In this document: positions 38,207-52,980 of the stretch, piece by piece | Numbering within the stretch: the first letter of the stretch is position 1 | Layout of the letters: each line of letters begins with the position of its first letter | Assembly (NCBI GenBank): GCA_013396995.1 | Contig: VWZP01002400.1 | Location: forward strand, 2,356,001-2,420,000 | Source of the DNA: Dicaeum eximium | Taxonomy: Eukaryota; Chordata; Aves; Passeriformes; Dicaeidae | Reading direction: 5' to 3' | Length of the DNA stretch: 64,000 nucleotides | The notes under the pieces: generated by a model | The model's database searches: none | Seen by the model: only the letters and a program-made list of their open reading frames with translations | Told to the model about the DNA's origin: nothing | Position numbers and translations under genes: made by a program

Positions 38207-41200
38207 TATAGCACCCCTGAGAAGCAGGTGGTTCAGTGTCAAATGAAGAACCTAATTAGAAGAAAACAAACTGGGGGAAAACTACTCAGAAAGTACCAAA
38301 TTTCATCTTGCATCAGAGGGTTTTTCTGTGTATTGCTGTGTGCTGTTCCACTGTCCCCCCACACCCGCCTACGTGACCACCCCTTTTAGAGAATTTATTT
38401 TCCATTGACTATGCCATCTTTATAGGAGGGGAAGAAATCCTGTAATTGTTGAGGTTGGTGGATAACTTCCTCTGAGCCAGTGATCTCTGCAATGCCAGTC
38501 GTCCCCAGGCTTGTCTGGCTGTTCCTTTGAGAGCAGAGAATTGCACACAGCACACTAAATGCTGTATGCTTCCAAAGGGTGGAGGGTGTCCTGTAATGCA
38601 TTGTACTCAAATGCTAAATGAAATAATATGGAGATATAATTCAAAGAATAAAAAAACTGCTCTGAAGTGCTTTTTAAACAGAATATTTTTGTTTCTCCCA
38701 GCTGAGTTTATTATCAGCTAAAATATTTCAAAGAGAATTTTTCTGCTAGGTTGCCCATGAAGGAGAAAAAAAATCTTTTTTTCTGACTGGCTTAGGAAAA
38801 TAGTTACAAAAGATTTCTTTATATAATCCAAAGAGTTGGTTTCATTGTATTTCCGAGTGCCAGATAGTTTGACCTTCGCTGGAGTGCACTAAATCCCTTG
38901 AAACTGATAAGTAGGAGAGTCAGAGTGATGCCTAAACTCAGTATTTCATAATTTTTGTTGTATTCTCAACCAAATAGATGCGAATCTCTCTGAAACCAGC
39001 ACTTTACATCTAGAGTTCTCCTCTGGAGTTGAAATACCAGCATGGCTGTAAAATATCTGTAGCCTCCTGATGGCAAGATGCAGTATGATCTCAGTTTTCC
39101 TGAACTTGTGCCTGCCCAAGTCACAGCACCTATGAGAAGCAATTTCAGTGGCTTTGAAGAGACCAAGGAATACTCTGTCACCAGGTGGTTATGGAAGTGT
39201 GAACTTCTTCAAGCTCAATCTCCTTCCAGTTGTCTGTTTCACATCTGAATAGGGTACTCTGTTCATTTTCTTTTTTTAAACATATGCTTAAGATTGCATC
39301 AGTATATTTTTTAGCACTGGCTCCTCTCTTTTTTAATTTATTTCACAAACCACATTTGATTTCACTTCTCTCTCCCCTTCCATAATAGCATAGTTTTTAT
39401 CACACAGGGTATGAGAGTAAACTCTCACCTCTTCAGCTGTGTGCTGGCATTTATCTTAAGGAAAGCAAGCAGAGAACTCAGGTAACGTGATCCTGACAGT
39501 AAATGTTTGTGGCCGTGTTGAGTTGTGAGGATTGGCCAGGTGAATGGGCAGAACTGTGGTTTGCAGATCAGAGTGTCTGACTGGGCCAAGCACAATTTAC
39601 ATGCTTTACAGCAGAATATAAAGTGGGATTAACAAAGCACGTCACTATGACCAGTACTTACTCTTTATTAGTGTTGCTAACCCATTGCTGTTTCCTTGAT
39701 GGCATTTGGAAGGCAACAAGCTCTCAGCCAGCAAGAATGTTCCTGTCTCAGTGCAAGCTGTGCTGCTCACTGGCAGTGCAATGAGAATATCTGCACACAT
39801 GGAAATTAAGGTCCTTTATAAAGGAGCATTTTGTGCAGTGTTTGATTCACAGAATCCACAAAACTTTGTCATAGAAATTAGCTACTGTCAAGAAAATATC
39901 ACTAACCTAAGATAAAATTGGAATCCATAGTGTTTTCTTTTCATTGTAAAGGTACTTGAGTAGTGGCTTGAAATGAATAATAATTTAATTATGTTATGTA
40001 TGTTAATATACCTTTCATTTTCATGCTGGCAATACATGAGACTATATATCTAGGATATAAATGTAATCCATTTTTGCTTTGTTTTGATTTAATAGAAGAC
40101 AGCTACATCATTAGAGATATAACATTTTCAAGAAAATTATCTGCAGGTGATTAATTTTGCTACTAGAGCAATCTCTTGTTCCCACTGGAGTTCACCTAAG
40201 GGAAGCAGCTTTTATAATGGATTAGGTGACCAGTTGAGTTAATTCTGTGGCTTTACATGTTCAGAGTAGCACAAATCAGATTAAGAAGTGAAAGTATTAA
40301 ATATTGTATCTGTAAAACCATTGCAAACTTTATTAAAGATAGAAATTCAAAAGTTATAGGTTCAGAAGGTAAAGGTTTAATTTTGGCTTGTTCTCTTTGA
40401 AAACAGTGGATTTTGAAACAATATATTGAGCCATAAGGTTTTCAAAAGCTGCTCATATTTGCTCTTGAACAATATTCTGAACACCACAAACATCTAAATG
40501 CTGCTCCATAATGCCTTAAATTTATAAAGTCTTGTAATGTGTTTATGAAGACAGCTTACCTGCATTGATTTGTTGAATATTCAGCTTCAGAAAATCCTTT
40601 GCCATTTTGTTTAGCCTGCATAATAATGACTTTTGCTTGCCTGGTACGAGCTTTGAAGTAATTATAAAAGGATAAACCTTTATTGGTAATCTATATCTTT
40701 GGCAGAGTTCTGTTGATTTTAACTGGAAAACAATGACAAAAAGGATATTAGCTTCAGTGAACCAAATATTTTGCAATTAAATCGGAGGATTGGGGGAAGG
40801 CTTAACACTAATGAGGTGAATAGTATGGATTACAGGATCTACATTTTGTCCAATTAACTTGAGAATCTTTGTATTTAGACAAAATAATGCTTAGAGTAGA
40901 TAATGGCTAATAATTGTCAATCTCAACATGAAATACAGAATGAATGCCAATCTTAGGTGAAAGACTAAGCCCACATCCCACACTCATAATTTTAAATCTG
41001 GCAGCACAAGGCATGCAAGAAACAGTGAAACTTTGCTCCTTTATCTGCTGGACACTGACCTGCTGCATGAAAAGATTGAGCTCTTAATTTGAGCCTAACA
41101 GTAGCAGCCATATGAGAAAACTGTTTGTGACAAACTTTTCTCCTGGATAGGTTACTCCTTAGAGATGCTGATTCTCTTCCCTTCCTTCATCCTCTGAGCA

Positions 41201-41210
41201 AAACCATGTT

Positions 41211-41245
41211 GGTGGTTTTTTTGTGGTTTTTTTTTTTTTTTTGTT
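41211..41245. repeat. T-rich low-complexity tract
   Basis: T runs separated by GG or GTGG, including about 16 uninterrupted T near 41227-41242. No retroposon body is recognised beside it. Confidence 0.8.
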
Positions 41246-42957
41246 CATTTGTTTTCTAAAGGGGTAAATTCTCACAAGGTCCAATGCTCTTTTTTACTAT
41301 TTCAGTCTTCTCAAACCATTAATTTTTATTGTGCACAATAACATATATCTGCAAGACAAAATTTCTGAAGTAGCTAAACTTTATGAAGGTAAAATCTGTT
41401 GTTTATGCTACATGCATTTTCTTTTTCAAGTGAAAACCCTGAAATTTTGCACCTATCATCTCCTAAAATGCCGTATGACTGAAATTAGGGAGTGATTACA
41501 AAGAAGCTGAAGAAATGTAGGTGACTGGAATCTTAACCATGGCAAACATTCTTTCCACACCTCCTGATAATTATTGTAGACTTGAATAATTTGCCAATTT
41601 TTGTTCTCTCTTGAGATGTTTTTAGACATCCCTTAAGAATAGTCTTAATGGAATGCACATATATATGCTGATAGTGGTACTATGATAGGATGTTTCTCTT
41701 GCTATCTTGAGAATTCCAATATAAATGGGTAATTTTTTCAGTTGCAAAACTAATGTACAAAAGAATAATAGTTTAAGCAAACCTTTCCTAAATAATAGTA
41801 ATTTAAAAAAGGAAAAAAGCCACACTCTTTGCTCTATATCTGGAAGACGCTTGAATATTCTAAAATAATAACAAAATAATTATGCATAAACTTAGTTTAG
41901 GCACAATCATAGTGATACAGAGGTAACTTCACCCAGTACTACACTCTTTGAAGAGCACACCTAATGTTGCCCAAGATATTAAAGGAAATTTTGAATACTG
42001 TTCTATCCAGTGGAAATCCCTAATTATTTTCTGTATAATTATGACAGAACTGCAATTAACAATTAAATAGACTGAAATTTATGTTACTTTACTGTGTTTG
42101 GATTGTGAATTCTTCGTTTTTTAGGGGAGGGTGTGTGTTAAAATTTCATGCCCAAGATTGATTTTGTTTCTAGAAATTGACTTTCTTTAATTGTAAATGA
42201 TTGCCTGAAGGAAGCTGGATTTGTTTTCAGCTACACAGAGAATATAATAATGAAAATATAACCAAGAGTTAATGGATGTTCAACGTATTAAAGAGATCAA
42301 AGAATAGCATGGTGAAATGAATTTTTTGGATAATGTTTTTTTTCTGTTTTCTTGGCTGATTACTTTTGAAGGTAGTTAACACACAAAGGATGAATCATTG
42401 CATAATTAATTTATAACTGTAATACTACATATACTCTAAACAAAACTGTAAAATTAGAATATTAATGTATGCAGCGTTGATTATGTCAAAGTCTTTTTTG
42501 CCCAAACCATGTAATTATTTAATGCACTATTTAGCTGTGACTAATTTTAACTCTGAATGATTTAAAGTGTTTATAAATACTTGTCTGTGATTTATTTTCT
42601 TCTATAATTGTATTAAGTTGAGATGATTTTAGGAACCCTGTTTAGTTCTTGGTAAATTCCTCATTATTTCATATCATCCCAATGGTAGCATGCCATGAAA
42701 GTAAAAAAATAGAGTTAAAAAACAGAAAAAATAGTGGAATTTCATAGTTTTTCATATTTTTATACTCAGTTTTTATTTACTTCACTTTAAATTTCCCTGT
42801 GAATTACTGTTAATTATTTCTATAAAGACAAATCAAAATGAAACTGAGATGACCATCCATAAATTCTGTATTGAGCTTTGGATAGAGAGCAAGGTGGGGA
42901 GCTAGAGGGAGCATCAGTTCTCATAGGTTAAACCAAATCACTTATAACTGTAGGAAG

Positions 42958-42980
42958 TTTAAACAATTTCATTGTTTAAA
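42958..42980. repeat. Perfect 10-bp hairpin, 3-nt loop
   Basis: The arm tttaaacaat (42958-42967) pairs exactly with attgtttaaa (42971-42980) around the loop ttc. Confidence 0.85.
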
Positions 42981-45900
42981 TGAAAGAGTAAATTGGCCAA
43001 GATGTCTGTGCAATTTGGCATCTGCTGTTTCATGTTCAGAAAGAAGTGGTTCAATATCCAAATTTGTGAGGATAAACTTGAAAGTATAGGGAAGGAAAGT
43101 ATTTTTAATTTTTTTTTTTGAGGGACTGTCAGACTGCATTTTCCCATCACCTGGTTTCCTCTTCATTCTAATGGTGCAAAGGGGTTGCCAAGGACCCCTG
43201 CTCTCCTTGCAAGACCTGGAGGGTTTTGTTTTTCTTAATGGTAAAACACATGGAAGAAATCCTCTGGGTCAGGGTAGGGACAGGAATTCATGTGCCAAGC
43301 AGGAGCTGTAACCTTTTGTAGGGTTTAGCACGATTGAGGCTTCCTTGCAATGGCTAAAAAGCTGTTCTAATTTCCAGCACAAACATAGCTCATTTATTAA
43401 TTTCAACAAATCTAAAGGTTTTATGTTAAAAATTGTCAGTGCCTTAACAAAAAAAGCACTATGACCATCACAACTTGTAAATGAATTTAAACTTTTCTAG
43501 TTTTACAAGCATATCTTAGGTAAGCTGCAGCAGTATTGAGCTGATATGTTTCAGTGGGGTCTTTAACAGTTGTCTCAAAACTTCTGCCAGAAGCACCAAA
43601 TAGTCATGATATTGTTAAAGAAACAAATTTGAATCTATACAAATATTAACCAAACAAGACCATTGTGCTTAGGCAGAATATTTTGAACTGCAGCAACTCT
43701 GCTAAGTATACTTTAGTGGCTTCTTTTTTCACCAGTCCCATAAATAATGTTTCAATTATTAAACTTGCAAGGATTTGTTTTGCCAAGGGGTTTCTGTTAT
43801 GTTCTTCAGGATCCAATTAATCTGATAAAGGTACCCTGAAAGAGGACTCCCAAACTGCTAAGCAAAATTTGAATTAATTATTAAGACCTGTCTAATTACA
43901 TAGCATCATTTCTATTTTGACTTCTCTTTTCAAATGTTTGCAATGTAAATGTTCCAAATTGCTTTCTATACATCACATCATAAATATTCAGATCATCATT
44001 TGACACCTATTGTCAGTTTATTCTCTTCAAAATGATTGCAAAGTGATGAAATATTTTCCTTATCTTGGCAGAAGACAAAACAAAAAAATAGCAGAACTTT
44101 TTTCAGTAAGGTGTGAGGGAAAAGACTCCAAGGATTTTAAAGACCATCTAAATAATTCTAGTGCCTGTAATGCTGCAGAATGCACTATATAAGACTTTCT
44201 TTAGCAAATTAGGTTTTATTTTTGATCTGGAAATATGATGATGCATACAAATTACATCCAATAATATTTAATTACTTCAGGGTGCTCTTAAAATTTCAAC
44301 ATTGAATCATGAAATACCTCAGAGAATAAGGGAATATTTGCCGTGCTTTTGGCTATAGCTCTGGTCTTGTGAGCTTCATTAAAACTATTGTTCAACGTCT
44401 ACAACGATCATAAATGTGAATGCCAATGCAAATGATATCCTTTTATTGTGGAAAGGACACTGCTCCTGCTGTCAATAGCTGGAAAGCTGCTTAATCTAAA
44501 CCTTCCCACCCGTGGGAGAAGGGTGAGACATCATCCTCCAGCTGGGGCTTTTTATGCTGATGAGCTGAAGAAAGTAATCAGGATCAGGAGTTTTGCTGTC
44601 AAGAGGCGAGTCCAGCAAAAGTCAGACTTGGAAACAGATGTACTGAACTCAGTGAAATGGGCTATTTTTAATCAGTTCCCATTTACTGGTGAATTCTCTG
44701 TTCTGGGGTATAGCTCTGGTTCCAGGTCTTTTCACACTTAGGCAGCATTTTCATCTCTTCAGGGTTTTGAGGAGCATCAAGCTGCTGTTCCAACTGAATA
44801 TATGGGATAACTTATACAAATAGATATTGGCATATCTAAAAATAAACACACCACACATGTATATTGCTGTCAGGGAGCTGAGATTGTTGCGGTGGGAGTT
44901 TCAGAAAACTGAAAAATTGGGCAAGTTGTGAATTTGTTCTTTCTAGTAGTCACATTTTGATAGTAAAAAAGTAAACATTGATTTCTTCCTTTTCACTTTT
45001 AATGTTGATATATACAACAGGATATAAGCAAGATTCAGACAACAAAATGAAGTGATTCTAGAGAGAAAAGTTAACCAAATGAAGATCATTGCTCTTGGGT
45101 ATGCTCAAAGTGAATGTTTCATCATGGGAATATATAACTGAGAAGGCAGTGGCATCTCTCTAGCATGTACCAGGTACTACAGTGAAGTCATTAAAAGGAT
45201 TCCCACCCACATTTGTAGGAACATTTGAAGGTTTAAGTTTGTAAGCGCAGGATGTGTCAGAGGCAGAGATATCCTCTTTGGTTTTCTCTCTCTGAAGGGG
45301 AAATTACTTCCTCAAACACTTTCAGCGAAGTGAGATGAATTAATAGACCACCTTTTGAAGGAAAGGGGGGTAAAAATAGACAGCAGTAGTTCTAATATTC
45401 AGGTTAGCATTCTAGCATATTATAAATGTATATGCATGGTTCTGGAATTTAATAATGTATGCAAGCTCACAAAGGTTTTTTATTCTTTTGTGAAGGTGAC
45501 GATAAAGATTTTGGTAATCAATTTTTTAAAGACAAAAATATATTTGCTGATGATGGTGGTCTGCTGCATTTATTGTCAAACAGTTGCTTCTGCTCCCTGA
45601 AAAGGGCACAGAATGGCTCCTTTAACAATTAAAAACTCATTTACTAAACACTTGCATCATGAAATCTGGACCAATTAATGCACTGTACAGAACCCTATCC
45701 TAAATATCTGGTTTCTGTAACATGAAGTAGAAGAGGCACTTCATTCTACCTTAGATTTTGCGATACAGCTCTTTTATTTTATGAGTGCAAGAAAACTTTG
45801 GTTTCTTTATGAACTTTATAAATCTGATTTTGTCCTTATTCATTGTTTGTATCTCAAGGTTTTTTTTTTCTTTGATATTTGAAGTGCTGGTTCAGTTTTC

Positions 45901-47418
45901 ATAAAAGTCAAGTGGAAATATGACCTGAACTTCAAGAGGGCTGAGAGTCAACTCTTAAACAAGTAAAGCATTAAGCAAATATGTATTTAAAATGCCATGC
46001 AAATTCCATCTGTTTTCTTTTACTATTGTGATGATTTTTTCCCTGTGGGTAAATATTTTTTTATATAACATTAGTTTAAGCCAATTAAAATACAATTTGA
46101 GTGTTCTAGCAGACTTAAACCAAGAATTTACATTTCCTTATCAAACTAAAGCCTAAGAGGTCATCTCAACACTCAGGATTTATTTTTTCTGTTTTTCAAG
46201 CTGCAGTTTTATTTAGTCATGTCTGCACATGTACACAAAATTTTGTAATAAGGTGCATGTGTTCTCTCAAGGTTAATTTTTATTTTGCTGTCTCAGCCTA
46301 TCAGGTCTAAACAAAACATTTTTCCAGCACTTAAAACAGCTCTTCAGATCCCCAAAACCCTAAAAAACCCTCTTCAATTTCTAACAGATTCTGGAAATAT
46401 TTGAGGGGTTTCTTGGTATTTAAAAAAAAGCATTATCCATGTATTCTTCTCCATTGTGTATGTGTCTGAGCTAGGCCAGAGATGAGGGAGCTCTGTTTGC
46501 AGTAGGGCTGTGGTGCAGTTCTCCACCTGACATTGCTGTGGGGCTTCAACATCCACTTTTGATGGAGGATGGATACCAGCAGGTGAATGATTTTCAGGTG
46601 AGTCATTTAGTTAGATTCGGGGAGAAAACATATGGTAGAGGTTGCTCAGGACCCTTCCCTGATGAATAACTGTGATTCTCACTATTTTTGGAACTGGTTT
46701 CAGAGGGTGAGTTTGATTGACACATTGTCAGGTCCTGCGTATTTCACAGCTATTGAGGAGGAGAAAAATGAGGAAATACTTGCAGACTTCAGGAACTCTC
46801 ACTGTGGTCCTTGGCTGATTTTACAGTTCTAAATACTGTGGTCAGTCAGGGTGGGAAGGTGGATTGGTTGGCTGCTCCATGTTTGCACAACAGTAAATTT
46901 GAAAGCTTCATTCTGAATGTCACTGTCTGTATAATACTGCTGCTGGGCATTTGAAATACTATGGGTGCCTGTAGGAATGATCTTCAGCGATTGTATTTCC
47001 TTCCCTTATTCTTATTTTTGGTTTAGTGCTTAGGCTGTTTCTTCTAGTTTCCTCCCCATGCACCTTTCATGCCTATCTCGCTGTTGGTTGTTAAATGAGC
47101 AGCTCTAATTGCCACTGGTCAGTAATTAGCACAGGTTTATTTATAAACAAATTGGGGGAATTTTTTTTTTCTGAACTATCTTTACAAGTGCTAAAATTGA
47201 CATCTCTCTAACATCTATGTCATGATCAACAGAAACCATTTTAATGACCAGTAAATCTCCTTTCTTTGTTAATGAAATATCTTCCATTACAGAACACTGA
47301 ATCAACAGTCACACCTCGAAGATATGATCACATTGTAAAAGGAGAAGATTTGCAGTGATAGTTGACAGTAAAAGTAGAAGCAGTATTTTTTCTGGCACTT
47401 GTCCTCTCTTCGTTTGCC

Positions 47419-47830
47419 CTACTGGGACATGCTCCTTATGCTTTCTTGCAGCCAGCATCTGAAACAGCTCAGACTGTAGGAAATCTCATTGACTGACTCT
47501 CTGAGGAAGGAGTGATCAGACAGATCACCCCAGTGGTTGGGTTTGTGTTTTATGGGTGGGTTGGAGCTGGCATTCTGGTTTACACCCAGTACTGCTCTCT
47601 GCAGTGGGTTTCTCGACTGTTCCCATTGTAGGGCGGCCCTGGGGCATTCTGAAAGGGATCTCTTCCCAATGCCATCAGCCCAGGAGGTGCCAGCAGGGAT
47701 GTGCCAGCAGGGGCAGCTCCTGTCAGCAGCAGATCTGTGGGAGGTGTTGCTGTGTGGGCTCTGGGTACTGAGCAGCAATAATCTCCATCTCCAGGTCAGC
47801 TCTGCTTGGCAATGCAGACATGACTCCATG
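47419..47830. other. GC-richer patch with open frames on both strands
   Basis: Visibly GC-richer than its surroundings. Overlapping frames (136 codons minus at 47419-47829, 107 codons plus at 47537-47860) lack recognisable domains. A short tandem motif, tgccagcaggg, occurs twice near 47688-47710. No known repeat was identified. Confidence 0.5.
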
Positions 47831-49436
47831 AAGTTCTATTTTTTTTTTTTTAATTTTTAAGCTGTTGTCAGCTGCAAATGAGGATAGACTACAAGTTAAT
47901 TCTGCTGTAGTGTCAGTGAAGATAACTAATAAAGGCTTCTTGGGGGAAGGAAAAGCCCTGTTGCTATGACAGACCTTCATATTTTCATTTATGTTAAGTG
48001 TTTTCTTTGTTGGAAATTGCATGCAAGGATATTTATATGCATCACATGATGCATCCTCCATGTAGCTGTGTGACTTCATTTGTAGTCTCTGCCACCTCAT
48101 GAATGGTATGTACAGACCACGTGAAATGGGAAAGAGCAGTAACTAATGGGCATTTTTATAGAATAGCAGAATAAATAGGCACATAAAATTTTGCAGTGGT
48201 TACTGCTGCCTTTCAGCTGTACTGACTCACTGGGGTGCACTTCCAAAGAGAAATGTGGGGTCCAGAAGTAAGCACACAAAGTATTTCAATGTTTGTAAAA
48301 TTACCAAGGCATTGTTTTGGTGTAGGGCTTGTTTTTCACTTGTTTTCGTAGATTGTTTGTTTGTTTCTTTAGAATGTTTTTCTTCAGTTTTGTTTATTTT
48401 TACCCCTGGAATTCTATTTAACTTGCTTTGCTGTGAAAGTTCCTTTTTCTTCTCCAGAATAAAAATATTCTTAATTTGTAGACTCTTATTTTCTACCCAA
48501 TTTCGAGATCTGTAGTTTTCAGTGCTCTTCTTTCTAAATCTCATATTTAGCTGGTTGCCCTAACTAAGCAAAACAAAAGAATCGCTGAGTCCAGTGTTTG
48601 GCAAAAATTTTTATTGTAGCTAGAGGTGTAGAGGAAAATCCTCCATTTTCTGTTTTTTTTTCAGGAGTCTGAGATTAACATTTGATAATGGTATTTGAGT
48701 TTTGTACAAATACAACCAAATATATCTGCTGTACTTACAGTAGTTTACTTATTAAGGACCTTCAGTGTTGGTCTTTGGAATTTGTTTGTTTTGAATGATG
48801 TGGGCTAGAAAAAAAAGTGTTCCTTACTTGGTACCAGTGTAGCTCATGATGTCTCATCTCTAATCTTTTTACTTTCTCAAGCCTGCTGTGAAATTCTGGA
48901 GTTTGATGTTGCTGTTCCTTTGAAAATGTTTAACAGCATTAAAAAAAGAAACTATCTATCCATAACCCACAGATCTACTTTTAAGGAAAGATCTTGGGGT
49001 TTTTTGGCCTATATGCTTTTTCTTTTAATTGCTTGTGGTAATGAGGCATTATACTTACCATCCCATTAAGATGGACTCATTTCTCTCAGTGCTAAAAGGT
49101 CAGCTTCATGGAAGCTGTTATTGCTGGGTGTCTTTTGTTTACAGTTTTTAAATTAATAATTACTTGAATATCAGGAGTTTTGCTTAGGTGAGTTGATAAC
49201 AGGAGAAAGTTGCAGATTTCCAGTGAAGTGCCAGTTATAAACATAATTTCACTTCTTAACAATGACAATAGCAAATTCTTTCAGAGTTTCCCTTCTGTTC
49301 AGTCATTATTTCTCAACTTTGCTTTGAATTCAGACAAACAAATGTCTCAAACATTTTTCTGAAATAAAACTCAAAATTTTTCACATAAAACCAACAGTAA
49401 ATGCTTGTTGCGATCAAGCTAAGCCCAGAGAAGACT

Positions 49437-49463
49437 TTTAATTTAGTCAAGGACTAAATTAAA
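49437..49463. repeat. Perfect 12-bp hairpin, 3-nt loop
   Basis: The arm tttaatttagtc (49437-49448) pairs exactly with gactaaattaaa (49452-49463) around the loop aag. Confidence 0.85.
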
Positions 49464-52400
49464 GTGGGTGCAGTCTGCTCCCCATGAAGCAATTATAAAA
49501 CTCTCCCCTCACTTCCCATTGCTGGGTCTGACTCGGGGGTTTTTTGTGTTTGTGCTTTTTTGGTTTTGTTTTCTTTTTCTAAGCTACTATTTGCACCCCT
49601 GGATAATTATAGGACCTGGGTAGTTACTACCAAAGGGTATAACTCAATTTAAAGAAAAAAAATATGTTCAGGCTCCTACGTTGCAGATGGCCATGCTGGG
49701 CTTCTGAAGGCCTCTGTGGCATTATGTGGGCTCTTCTAGAATGGAAGCCAAACATTGTTACTGATTTGAGACCTAAATGATTATTTAAATTTAGACTGAG
49801 GAAGAGATTAATTTCTCCTTAAAGTATGCTGTCAGAATTAATGCAGGTTCATTCTTTTCTCTGGTGTGCCTTCTTGTTGGAGGAGACCATCTGTTTGTCT
49901 AGGGAAGCCATAAAATAATATTCGATGTGAGATTTGCACTGAAACCCTGACATCTAGCAACTGCAGTTATGAAAATTATCTAAATGTGCCTAATTCATTT
50001 ATATTTTAATTCCAATCCATCAGTGTCAGATAAAATAAGTTACTTTTTCTTCTATTCCTGGGTGGCACCTATAATAGCTTAATGTTGTCTGAATAGTAAA
50101 ATGGGAAGTTTTGAAGTCTTGCTGCAAGCCAGGGGCTTTTGACAAGGGCTGCCCAGATGAAAGCTTTTTTTGTGAAATTATTGAAGTTCTTTATATTTCT
50201 GTAGTTAATGATTATATTTCATTTCTATAAAATGATTTGCCTATCACAACTGTTGGAAGCCATATGTGGAGAGAATATGAATTAATGATAAAGCAAAAGC
50301 AGGTAAAAAGTTCTGGATGTCAGGACAGCGATGAGACTTGAGAAGAAACAGATTCTTTTGGCTGATCTGATTGAGAGAGTTTCCTTTTCATGTTGCAAAA
50401 TTGGAAAAAAATGTGGAAAATTAACAGAGCAGTTGTGTGCTGTTCCAGGTCTTCTAATTTGGCTCATCCCATTAAATCAGTGATTGCACCATTCTTTTAA
50501 AAAGTACTTGCATTACTTCTTTCTTTGCAAAGATTGACTACCAGCCTTTAGAGATATGTGGCTCAGCTACATGGCTTATACAGCACCCCTAGACTTTATC
50601 TTGAGTACTTAGTAAGGTTTTATGTAATGAAAGCTTTCTGTGATTTTCAGAAAAGATATCCTGCTACTGTCAGGGAGGTGCTTTTAGGATATAATCCACA
50701 CTGTCTCTTTTTAACAAGCCTCAAATATCAGAAAACAGCGTCCTTCACATGTTCTTAAGATTAATAACCGGACAAGTCATGACATCATGCTGTTTTCCAC
50801 AGGGGTTTGTATGATGATTTCTTTTAAATAAAAGAAATTTATTTTTCTTCATTTTATTTATTTCCTTTCAGGCTTCTATTCCACGAACCTCAGTGGTTTC
50901 ATGTTTTTAACTCCTCTTTTAGGTGTGGCATTCCTAAACCCACTGGCCATGTGAGTCTGTTGTCCCAGCAGCAGGGACACGTGCGCATAGACTGTGGCCT
51001 GGGATGAAACATCAGGCTTCGAGGCCAAGTCTCTGGAAATAACAACTTGCAGGGATTATCTTCCTCTTGAAGTAGTATCTTCATATCTTCAAACTCATTT
51101 TGCCTTGGATACACCAGAGAATATGCTGTGTTTCTTCATAGCCTCCCAGCTAAAAGGTGACAAAAAATTCCAAGTCCATAGTCAATTTATTATAAAAGTT
51201 CATCTTTTAAATGTTTTTTCATGTAACAAAGTGAAAATTGACCCTTTTATTGCCACATAAATGGGAAACTATTTCTGGAGCATAACCCTTCTTAAAACTC
51301 CTGTTTGAATTCCAATTATTTTTACTAATCAAGGCTTGCCTCCTTAAAAGGGCATTGATATCATTATCAGCCTAAACATGTATGAAAATGTGGGATAAAG
51401 TGATTTTATCATTTGCAAAGCTGCTTGAGCATATTTGAAACAACCTTGCCATTTTGGGCTAAGCTGGGTTATGATTTAGGCCTTCAGCAGTTTGCAAGGA
51501 GTCACGAATAAACAGGCATGAAGTAAGAAACAGGGAAAAAAGAATTCTGCCTTGTTTCATGCCTGCTTTTGATCTGCTATTGACAGAACAAAGGCATGTA
51601 TTGTAACTATATCCTCTTTTAGACAGGAAATGAAAATATACAGCTACATCACAGATTAATTCAAGAACTTTTAATCAGTAAAATATTTTTGTTTCTGTTG
51701 CTTCAGACTCAGGTGTTTTCTTCATAATGCCAAAGGCTTTACACAAATTTATTTTTATAAAATATTCAGTGACAAATCCTTTAATCTCAAAGTTTCATTT
51801 TATTTTTTAGAGGACAGTTTATACTGCTTCACTAATTTGCACTATGCAAGCCCAAAGGTTCTGACTTCTGTTTTACCAGAGAAAACTGAAGTATATTTTA
51901 TCTGTTGTTATGCTAAGCTTCTTTTCTCCCCTTGTCTCTTTACTGAAAGTAATACAGCTATTCTTGCTATAAAATATCTTTGTGTTACTGGGGAGCAAGT
52001 GTGGCAAGAGGCTTTGTTCTGAGGTTCTGAAAATGAGATTGATTTTCAGTAGCTGGCTAATTTGCCAGGAGCATACTAAAGCTCTTCAAATAGTTATGGT
52101 TAACCTAGAAAAAAGAATATGATGAATCACAGGCTTTTGATTTTAATTTTCTGGCTTTTGTGTGCAAGAGCAAAGATTTGTTTTCTGTGAATGTGAGCAC
52201 AGCTGACAGCAAGCCTTGAGGGACAGACTGGTAGGTATTGTGGTGTGCCATGGTCTGCTGGGCATCCTGGTCAGCTCAGCTGCCTCTTCTCCTGTATGTG
52301 GAACAGGAGAGGTCTGCTGCTCATTTGGGTCTCCCTCTGAGATGGACCTGGGACCCTGTCAGGACACACAGCTGGTTTGGCTTTAGAAGGACTAAAAGTT

Positions 52401-52945
52401 GCCTTTGATTTTGTTTGCTATCCCACCAAGGAACAGCGAAGTTTGTAGTTTCTTGGATATTCTGACAGCCACCTCTCAAATGTTTTTCTACACTGTTGTC
52501 TTCATGAATGAAAGGAGCTCTCTGTAAAAAAGCAAGACAACTGTTACTCTCCTTTAAGGCTGCAAAGAAATTCTACAGTGCCATAGCTGTCTGACAAGCA
52601 ACACCAGCAGAAATAGAATTTAACTGCTGAGAGAGTGAGTCTGTAGTGAGGTGCTGTGTCCCATCAGCCATCAGGACTTTATCCTATGTTCCACAGAATA
52701 AAGCCCACCCACTACTTAAATTCCATTATTTGGTAACATTCATTCTAGCACAAAATACCAATTTCTACAGAATTTTACTCTAAAAAAATCCACCTAATTT
52801 TGTCATCAAATTGGAGAGTGCCTCTTCTGTGGTTGAACCTAGAGCTGTGACAGAAATAAAGGTATTTTGGAAAATAGACAGAGATTGACTGTTCACTGTA
52901 CATGAAGGGGATGCTAAATACATCCTTTGTCATCTATTTCCCTCC

Positions 52946-52964
52946 TAATAATAATAATAATAAT
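52946..52964. repeat. (TAA)6 microsatellite
   Basis: Six TAA units and a further T. It ends 16 bases before the 16-bp hairpin at 52981. Confidence 0.9.
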
Positions 52965-52980
52965 TTCAATCACCTGTCCC

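Larger units (their letters stand above)
36876..47418. other. AT-rich unique noncoding sequence
   Basis: About 10.5 kb without a supportable gene. Frames are 97 codons or fewer; the largest, at 44448-44741, is Arg-rich but unrecognised. It holds hairpins at 38171 and 42958, a T-rich tract at 41211-41243, and an A/C-rich stretch near 37475. AT-rich, non-repetitive stretches with TAAT-type motifs (for example 44150-44440 and 47085-47160) could be regulatory, but this is only a guess. Confidence 0.6.

Noticed and set aside
44448..44741. 97-codon Arg-rich frame as a possible gene
   Set aside because: No recognisable domain, no clear splice or promoter context, and its length is within chance for this window.
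47419..47860. 136- and 107-codon opposing frames as genes
   Set aside because: Both lie in one GC-richer patch where stops are rare on all frames, and neither has a recognisable domain.
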